Notes under the pieces: generated by a model | What the model was told of the DNA's origin: nothing | The model's input: the letters and a program-made list of their open reading frames with translations, nothing else | The model's database searches: none | Assembly (NCBI GenBank): GCA_038227135.1 | Contig: JBBRQC010000058.1 | Location: 1-11,004, forward strand | Reading direction: 5' to 3' | From: UBA4720 sp038227135 | GTDB taxonomy: Bacteria; Gemmatimonadota; Gemmatimonadetes; Gemmatimonadales; Gemmatimonadaceae | Length of the DNA: 11,004 nucleotides | Program-made: the position numbers and the translations under genes | Part shown: piece by piece, positions 5,986 through 11,004 of the stretch | Numbering within the stretch: position 1 is the first letter of the stretch | Layout of the letters: each line of letters opens with the position of its first letter

Positions 5986-6759
5986 CTAGCTGGCGATCTT
6001 TCTGGCGAGAAAGGTCTTGGAAGAGCTGGAATCGTCTTCGACCGAGATCGACCAGCCCTTGTACTGGCGTCGCAGCTCGGCGACCGAAACACCCCTCTTG
6101 CCCCGCACGATCGTTCCTACCAGGTGAACGCCGCCATCCCGGGTCGCGCCCTGAAGAAGCTCAAACGCCCGCCCACGCTCCTCCGGCGACAGGTCGCTGA
6201 ACGCTTCCGACGTGCAGACGAGCGCGCCGAGCGGAACGTCGGGCGACCAGTCGGAAAGGTCGGCGACGTAGCTCTGGATCCGATCTGCGAGGCCCGCGGC
6301 GTGAGCGGCGTTCATAACACGCTCGAGCGAGTCCACCTCGCGGTCCACGGCCGTCACATCGCATCCGTGAGCGGCGAGATAAAGCGCTGTCCGATCTATC
6401 TCTCCACCGGCGACGAGCACTTTGGATTCAGCTGGTGGATGTATCTCGCGTGCGAGAACGCCGTCCGGCCGAATTCCCCAATGCTCGGGCCGGCGGTACT
6501 CTGCCAGGAGCTTGATCCGCTTTCTTCTCCACGTGTCATACGCGGGGATGCGAAGACGCTTCCGGATGATGCGGTCGACTTCAGCCCAGAGCAGAAGTTC
6601 GTCCATCGCGAACTGCTCGCCAGCTCGAAGCGACGCTGCGGCCTCGTCGCCAATCTTGAGAATGGCGGACCGTGATACTGACTCCTTGTAATTCTCGATC
6701 TCGTTTTCTAGGTAAAGCTCGTACTCGTGCTTGAGAGACCGAGGACTGTGTTGCGTCAT
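5986..6759 (-). CDS. Class I SAM-dependent methyltransferase-like protein
   Basis: A 257-residue protein. An N-terminal helical region (about 1-105, highly charged, with EVDRIIRKRLRIPAYDTWRRKR at 60-81) precedes a Rossmann methyltransferase domain. Motif I reads VLVAGGEIDRTALYLAAHG (114-132), and the acid ending strand 2 is Asp139 (VTAVD). DRIQSYVADLSDW supplies the motif around Asp167, and the C-terminus ends KTFLARK, typical of a class I last strand. Motif I departs from the usual D/E-x-G-x-G-x-G, having AGGEID in place of the Gly-rich loop, so SAM binding is likely but not certain. The substrate is unknown. ATG 6759 lacks a clear ribosome site. The gene follows the hybrid kinase by 138 bp and ends at a hairpin without a T run. 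No link to the neighbours is evident. Confidence 0.7.
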   Translation of the reverse strand: MTQHSPRSLKHEYELYLENEIENYKESVSRSAILKIGDEAAASLRAGEQFAMDELLLWAEVDRIIRKRLRIPAYDTWRRKRIKLLAEYRRPEHWGIRPDGVLAREIHPPAESKVLVAGGEIDRTALYLAAHGCDVTAVDREVDSLERVMNAAHAAGLADRIQSYVADLSDWSPDVPLGALVCTSEAFSDLSPEERGRAFELLQGATRDGGVHLVGTIVRGKRGVSVAELRRQYKGWSISVEDDSSSSKTFLARKIAS

Positions 6760-6833
6760 GGCGTCAGGCAGGGGTGGACAGACGTTTAAGCTAGATCGCC
6801 TGATTCAACCCGCAAGACCTAAGTTGGCCAACC

Positions 6834-6881
6834 TCGACTGTAAGACTCATCAGCACAACCACAGTCGATGCAGAATCTTAC
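6834..6881. repeat. Overlapping inverted repeats between the kinase and methyltransferase genes
   Basis: TCGACTGT (6834-6841) is complementary to ACAGTCGA (6861-6868), with a 19-base loop. GTAAGA (6840-6845) is complementary to TCTTAC (6876-6881). The two pairings share bases 6840-6841 and so exclude each other at full length. They lie in the 138-bp gap between the kinase stop and the methyltransferase start. No T run follows on either strand, so this is not a simple terminator. An RNA switch or operator is possible but unproven. Confidence 0.35.
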
Positions 6882-6897
6882 CCGCCGAGAGTTTTTT

Positions 6898-9800
6898 TCA
6901 AACGCCAGCGAGAGCAAGTTGCAGGCTGTCCGTCTCCCGTACTAGGTCGACCAATCGCGCCTCGATATCTTCGAAACTCGCTCGCCGTCCCATGAGCTCG
7001 AGCACGTGCGCAGCCTGCACTACGCGGCCCGCTCCAAAGTTCCCGCACGCACCTCGGAACGCATGCGCGGATCGTTCCAGCCCGGCGGAGTTGCCTGTTG
7101 CGATGCAGTGCCGAATCTCGGCGAGGGCTCCAGGGATTTCTGTGCGGAACATCCCCGCGAGCTCTTTCAGGAGGCTCCGATCTCCTTCGACTCGCGACAG
7201 AACGCTTGCCATATCAAATGCCGGTTCGGGTTGCAGCGCGACATCTTTGGGCCTGGTGCCGTTCGTGAAGCCCGTTAGCGTCTCGATGAGGGCAAACAGC
7301 TCCGTTGCGTTGACCGGCTTCGACAAGTACTCATCGGTTCCCGCTGCCAGGCATGCCTCACGGTCGCCTTTCATCGCGTGCGCTGTCAGCGCCACAATGG
7401 GTACGTGTGCGCCCGTCACTTCCTCTGCTCTGCGGATCGCCGCTGTGGCCTGCAAACCATCCATCTCCGGCATCTGCACATCCATTAGGATGAGGTCGAA
7501 TCCTCCGCCGGCGGCTGCGTCAATCGCTTCCCGTCCATTCACTACGCAGACGGCGGTGTGGCCGCGTTTCGTGAGCAGTGCAACCACAAGTTGTCTGTTC
7601 ACGGCATTGTCCTCCGCGAGAAGGATGCGCAACGATCGACGCGCTTCGTTGAGGCTGTGCTGCGTAACGAGTGGCTGGCGATCGGCAGGTGAATCCTTTC
7701 CTGCGAGAACTGACAGCATGGCCTCCAGCAATACAGACTGGCGGACGGGCTTGGTAAGATATGAGGCGACACCGAGCTCGCGGAACCGAATTGCGTCGCC
7801 CCTGTGGCCCACCGACGAGAGCATCATGATCAAAGTCGTCCCGAGCTCAGGCCGTTTTCTTATCCGTTCTGCCAACCCGAAGCCGTCGATGTCCGGCATC
7901 TGAAAATCGATCAGCGCGAATGCGAACGGCTTGCCGATGGCGAGGGCATGGTCAAGCGCGGCGATCGCAGTCAGCCCTCCATCGACCAGCGTCGGTCGCA
8001 TTCCCCAGGCGGTGACGACGTCTTCCAGAATGCGCCGATTCGTCGCATTGTCGTCCACCACAAGGACATCCAGATCTTGCAGATCCGTCACCTTCCGCAC
8101 AGACGGAGGAGAAGACGCTTCGGCTCGGATCTCGAACGGCAGCGTGACTTGAAACGTTGTTCCCTGCCCGGGTTCACTTTCTACCCGAATGCTTCCGGCC
8201 ATCAGCGCGACGAGCCGCGCCGAGATGGTGAGTCCAAGTCCAGTTCCGCCAAACCGGCGAGTGGTCGATGCGTCCGCCTGAGTGAAGGGCTCGAAGATAG
8301 TTGCGTGCTTATCACGCGGTATGCCAATCCCGGTATCGCTGACTGTGAAGGTCACTGACACCCGTTGGGGATCGAAGTGTTCGCAGGCCACCCGTAACAC
8401 CACTTCGCCGGTCTCGGTGAACTTGACCGCGTTGCCTATGAGATTGACCAGGATCTGACGCAATCGCGATGGATCGCCACCCAGCGTCAATGGAACGTTC
8501 GATCCGATCTCGAATGCCAGCTCCAGCCCCTTGGCGTGCGCCCGCGGGGCGAGCAAGCGCACGGTGTCGTCCACCATGTAGCGGAGGTCGAAATCAATCG
8601 TGTCGATGTCGAGCTTGCGCGCCTCGATCTTGGAGAAGTCGAGGATATCGTTGATGATTCCGAGGAGGGCGTCAGCGGATGAGCGGACAGTGTCGAGGTA
8701 TTCGCGCTGTTCCGCCGTTATCTCTGTACCGAGGGCGAGCTCCGTCATGCCGAGGATACCGTTCATCGGGGTGCGGATTTCGTGGCTCATGTTCGCCAGG
8801 AACTCGCTCTTTGCCTGACTCGCGGCCTCCGCTGCGTCGCGTCCGAGCCGCGCCTCGGCGGCCTCACGGAGCGCAAGCTCCGTCGCCGCCTGCTCGGCGT
8901 GAAGGCGCTGCAGTTTCGCGCTCATGTCAATGAAGCTCGCTTGAAGCTCGCCGATCTCACCCGCACCCAGCCGACGAATCTTCGTGTCGAAGTTGCCCGA
9001 TCCGATTTCATGGGCGACCCGAGTCAGAAATGCGATTGGACGAATGATGAACCGCGAGATTGCTACTGGAGTGCCCAGCCCGAGCGCGAGCACAAAGAAC
9101 GTGAAGATCACGAGCCATAGGTTGAGAATCACGGCCCGCGATCTGATTGCTTCGATGCCCACTTCGAAGGTGGCCATGCGTCTCCGCATCATTCTGTACA
9201 GCTGTGGGAAAACCCTTGCGTCCACTTGCTCGCCGAGTGGACCGCTGACGATGGCAGTGGCAGCGTCGCCCCGCCCGCCAGAAAAAAGGAAATCGGCAGA
9301 ATCGCTGAGCAATAGTGCGCGATCGAACGCCGGTTGGATGGCGAGCAAATCGGAGCGGGTCTGCAAGTTCCGCGACCCGTCGACCATCGTGCCTATTGCC
9401 CCGCGCACTGCTGCCGCCATCGCGGCATGGTGCGACAGATCGCCGTCGCCGATTCCTGCTGCGCGGGTGGCGAGTTGAATGACCAGCTGGTTAAAGGTTC
9501 GGGCAAGCTCCATCTCGGATGCGAGGTGCGCGAGTGTGGCATCAAGGGCAACCAGTTGACCGCGCGCGCCCCAGAGCGTCAGGCGGCTGAACGGATTCCT
9601 CGTCGCGAAAGAAGTGAGAACGTCTCCGATCGCGCGTCGTTCCGCGTGAAAACGAGTTACCAGTTCGAGCGTCAGCAAATCCTCACTGATGTGCTCGACC
9701 CGCACGAAGGCTCGACGGGCGTCCCGATGCCTCCCCTCCGTCGAGAATCTGAGCACGGCGTTTTCGGCCTCTCGCATCGTGTCGACCAGGGCCAGGAGTG

Positions 9801-10161
9801 TCTGCCGGTCGATGATCTTGTCTTTCGGTCCCGACTTGGAGAGATCGACGGCAAGGGCCGCCGCACTTCGCGCGAATTCGCTGTCCGTCGCACTGCGTGC
9901 GGCGGAGAGCTCTATCGGCGTTTCCTTCACGTTACCAGTATCGACCGCGCCGAGTGTGACGAGCGCGTCGGCCGTCTCGCGCAGCTCCACGTCGAGTGCC
10001 GTGATGAGGCGGTCCATCACCGCGATCGAGCTTCCATCGCGCTTGATCTCCTCGAGCTCTTCGATCCGCTGGCGCGCGCTCCACACGGTGCCGCCGAGCA
10101 ACATCATCAGAACGGAGATCATGGGCAACGACAGGAGAAAAAACCACGTTCGCAGACGCAC
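6898..10161 (-). CDS. Hybrid sensor histidine kinase with two receivers and HPt
   Basis: A 1087-residue inner-membrane phosphorelay kinase. An N-terminal membrane segment (about 6-27) precedes an extracytoplasmic, mostly helical sensor region (about 28-342) with no named domain I recognise. A second membrane segment (343-368) leads to HAMP (about 366-420, with IIRPI and GEIGEL) and a coiled coil to about 455. HisKA has NMSHEIRTP with phospho-acceptor His460. HATPase has the N box NLIGNAVKF (about 573-581), DTGIGIP (Asp609) and GGTGLGL. Receiver 1 (about 697-820) has Asp703/704, phospho-Asp752 and Lys804. Receiver 2 (about 844-965) has Glu850/Asp851, phospho-Asp894 and Lys948. The C-terminal HPt (about 985-1075) has AHAFRGACGNFG with His1033. 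All key residues are present, so it looks functional. The start is GTG 10161 without a clear ribosome site; the frame is open for about 43 codons upstream but offers no other ATG, GTG or TTG. It has no DNA-binding output, so a separate regulator is needed. Confidence 0.93.
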   Translation of the reverse strand: MRLRTWFFLLSLPMISVLMMLLGGTVWSARQRIEELEEIKRDGSSIAVMDRLITALDVELRETADALVTLGAVDTGNVKETPIELSAARSATDSEFARSAAALAVDLSKSGPKDKIIDRQTLLALVDTMREAENAVLRFSTEGRHRDARRAFVRVEHISEDLLTLELVTRFHAERRAIGDVLTSFATRNPFSRLTLWGARGQLVALDATLAHLASEMELARTFNQLVIQLATRAAGIGDGDLSHHAAMAAAVRGAIGTMVDGSRNLQTRSDLLAIQPAFDRALLLSDSADFLFSGGRGDAATAIVSGPLGEQVDARVFPQLYRMMRRRMATFEVGIEAIRSRAVILNLWLVIFTFFVLALGLGTPVAISRFIIRPIAFLTRVAHEIGSGNFDTKIRRLGAGEIGELQASFIDMSAKLQRLHAEQAATELALREAAEARLGRDAAEAASQAKSEFLANMSHEIRTPMNGILGMTELALGTEITAEQREYLDTVRSSADALLGIINDILDFSKIEARKLDIDTIDFDLRYMVDDTVRLLAPRAHAKGLELAFEIGSNVPLTLGGDPSRLRQILVNLIGNAVKFTETGEVVLRVACEHFDPQRVSVTFTVSDTGIGIPRDKHATIFEPFTQADASTTRRFGGTGLGLTISARLVALMAGSIRVESEPGQGTTFQVTLPFEIRAEASSPPSVRKVTDLQDLDVLVVDDNATNRRILEDVVTAWGMRPTLVDGGLTAIAALDHALAIGKPFAFALIDFQMPDIDGFGLAERIRKRPELGTTLIMMLSSVGHRGDAIRFRELGVASYLTKPVRQSVLLEAMLSVLAGKDSPADRQPLVTQHSLNEARRSLRILLAEDNAVNRQLVVALLTKRGHTAVCVVNGREAIDAAAGGGFDLILMDVQMPEMDGLQATAAIRRAEEVTGAHVPIVALTAHAMKGDREACLAAGTDEYLSKPVNATELFALIETLTGFTNGTRPKDVALQPEPAFDMASVLSRVEGDRSLLKELAGMFRTEIPGALAEIRHCIATGNSAGLERSAHAFRGACGNFGAGRVVQAAHVLELMGRRASFEDIEARLVDLVRETDSLQLALAGV

Positions 10162-10297
10162 GTTCGAGGCAAACGCCGGCTTTCGCGCGGCATCTGCGGC
10201 CGGATGTCTCAGACTCCCGCCCGCCGCAGCGCCGCCTTCACCCGCGCGACAAATCGCGCCGGCTCGAGCCGGGCCGGTATGCCTAACGATTCAATTG

Positions 10298-10700
10298 TCA
10301 TTGCCGGGAAGCCGTTTCGAGCTCACGCAGAACTGCCAGGTATTCTGTGCGCACGTGCTCGAGAAGCCCGCCGACAGCCGCGAGGTTGCCACCACGGCTG
10401 GCAGCCTCGACTTCGCGAAGGCAGTCTGCGAGAACCGTGGCGCGGACAGTGCCCGCGCCCGACTTGAACGCGTGTGCCGCGCTCTCGATCGCCTTGGCAC
10501 TCCCCGTCCTTGACTGCCCGCTCAAGGGCCTCGAGACGTGCGGGACAATCCTGCACGAACGTATCAAGGAGAATTGCCAGCATTTCCTCCACGCCGCCTT
10601 CACGCAGATCTGCCCGGAAGCGCTCGACGTCTACACTGGAGGTTGCGCGGGCAACGATTGAGGTCTGAGGTGCCGATTCAGGTAGCGGGTTTGTGGGCAT
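10298..10700 (-). pseudogene. HPt-domain protein broken by a single frameshift
   Basis: Two overlapping frames together make one HPt domain of about 133 residues. The first frame runs from ATG 10700 through SSVDVERFRADLREGGVEEM, LLDTFVQDCPARLEALERAV and KDG. The second frame supplies SAKAIESAAHAFKSGAGTVR, ADCLREVEAASRGGNLAAVG and ends ELETASRQ. They join at GGGGA, where removing one G from the G4 run (plus-strand C4 at 10502-10505) restores KDG-SAKAIE. The phospho-acceptor His lies in AAHAFKSGAG, matching the HPt consensus AHxLKG. As written, translation runs into the wrong frame just before the active helix, so the product would lack the histidine. Either a real inactivating indel or a homopolymer sequencing error explains it. 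The ATG lacks a ribosome site and the leader is Pro/Ser/Ala-rich like a linker, so the HPt may once have been fused to the receiver upstream. Confidence 0.75.
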
Positions 10701-10780
10701 GGCGAGGCCATTGTCGTAGGCGTCGCCAGGAGCGCGGAGGGGAGAGTCAGCCTGGCATCTGGTGGCCTATTGCCCGGCTA

Positions 10781-11004
10781 TCAACTATACGACTCATATG
10801 TTCCCGCGCAACCCGGATCACCGTGATATCTCGGCGCGGAAATCGAGCACCTCGCGCACCTTTCTACGTCAGGCAGGAAATCTTTGATAGCCGAGGCGAA
10901 CTCGCGCTCCGTCTCCACCCGTTCGGTGACTGTGACGAGGCCCGATCGAACCAGCTCGTGTCTTATGAGCTCGGCGTCCGCTTCGCTGTCCTCGAGCATG
11001 AGCA
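10781..11004 (-). pseudogene. Receiver-domain fragment, frame lost, runs off the window
   Basis: The frame enters from beyond the window end (a Leu codon precedes the Met at 10999). It reads LMLEDSEADAELIRHELVRS, GLVTVTERVETEREF, ASAIKDFLPDV. This is the first half of a CheY-like receiver: acidic pair Glu-Asp, helix 1, beta2, helix 2 and the PD before beta3. The expected beta3 with phospho-Asp then fails, and the frame continues as ERCARCSISAPRYHG and stops. Pieces of the expected remainder appear in shifted frames: VLDF at about 10839-10850, APRYHG in the original frame at about 10820-10837, and VIRVAREH in the third frame at about 10798-10821. This suggests a receiver broken by more than one indel rather than a simple truncation. 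The 5' end is outside the window, so what lies upstream is unknown. Confidence 0.6.

Noticed and set aside
6731..7903. 390-residue plus-strand frame opposite the hybrid kinase receiver and HPt region
   Set aside because: It is the antisense shadow of conserved kinase domains in GC-rich DNA, Ser/Arg/Ala-rich, with no recognisable domain.
9334..10467. 377-residue plus-strand frame opposite the kinase sensor and the HPt remnant
   Set aside because: It has Arg/His/Gly-rich shadow composition, no ribosome site and no domain, while the opposite strand is clearly coding.
10490..10520. Programmed frameshift in the HPt gene
   Set aside because: A lone G4 run without a heptameric slippery site, internal ribosome site or obvious stimulatory stem is better explained by an indel or read error.
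1..11004. Mobile element, CRISPR array, tRNA or rRNA
   Set aside because: No transposase, integrase, regularly spaced repeats, cloverleaf or rRNA-like stretch was found by reading both strands.

Overview
The window is a GC-rich bacterial chromosome segment. Almost every gene lies on the minus strand, several start with GTG or TTG, and intrinsic terminators (a GC-rich stem followed by a T run) close most units. An outer-membrane barrel protein indicates a diderm. The overall style would fit Gemmatimonadota or a similar soil phylum: a Lys/Arg/Ala-rich histone-like peptide, large hybrid kinases, and a small protein with its own terminator. That placement is inference from general knowledge; no rRNA or marker gene is present to confirm it.

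Layout, read in the direction of minus-strand transcription (right to left). (1) 10298-11004 holds decayed phosphorelay remnants: a receiver domain entering from outside the window and losing its reading frame, then a histidine-phosphotransfer (HPt) domain broken by a one-base frameshift in a G4 run. (2) 6898-10161 is an intact 1087-residue membrane hybrid histidine kinase (TM-sensor-TM-HAMP-HisKA-HATPase-REC-REC-HPt). (3) 5986-6759 is a divergent class I methyltransferase-like protein. (4) 5643-5795 is a small unrecognised protein with a very strong terminator. (5) 4514-5545 and 3534-4517 are a zinc metallopeptidase-like protein and a D-Ala-D-Ala-ligase-like ATP-grasp enzyme, translationally coupled by a 4-bp GTGA overlap. 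(6) 3297-3470 on the plus strand is a 57-residue histone-H1-tail-like basic protein. It has a good sigma70-type promoter and a long leader, and converges on the ATP-grasp gene across a bidirectional terminator. (7) 1-2974 is the threonine-degradation operon tdh-kbl, followed at 11 bp by an outer-membrane beta-barrel gene and a GNRA-loop terminator.

How the genes work together: Tdh oxidises L-threonine to 2-amino-3-ketobutyrate, and Kbl cleaves this with CoA to glycine and acetyl-CoA. The barrel gene downstream is tied to them by position only. The ATP-grasp/peptidase pair is the best candidate for an uncharacterised two-gene system: a ligase and a hydrolase made in fixed ratio, with the ligase lacking the canonical D-Ala-D-Ala ligase C-terminal signature. 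The phosphorelay block is an intact kinase beside eroded signalling parts. No tRNA, rRNA, CRISPR array, insertion sequence or integrase was seen.
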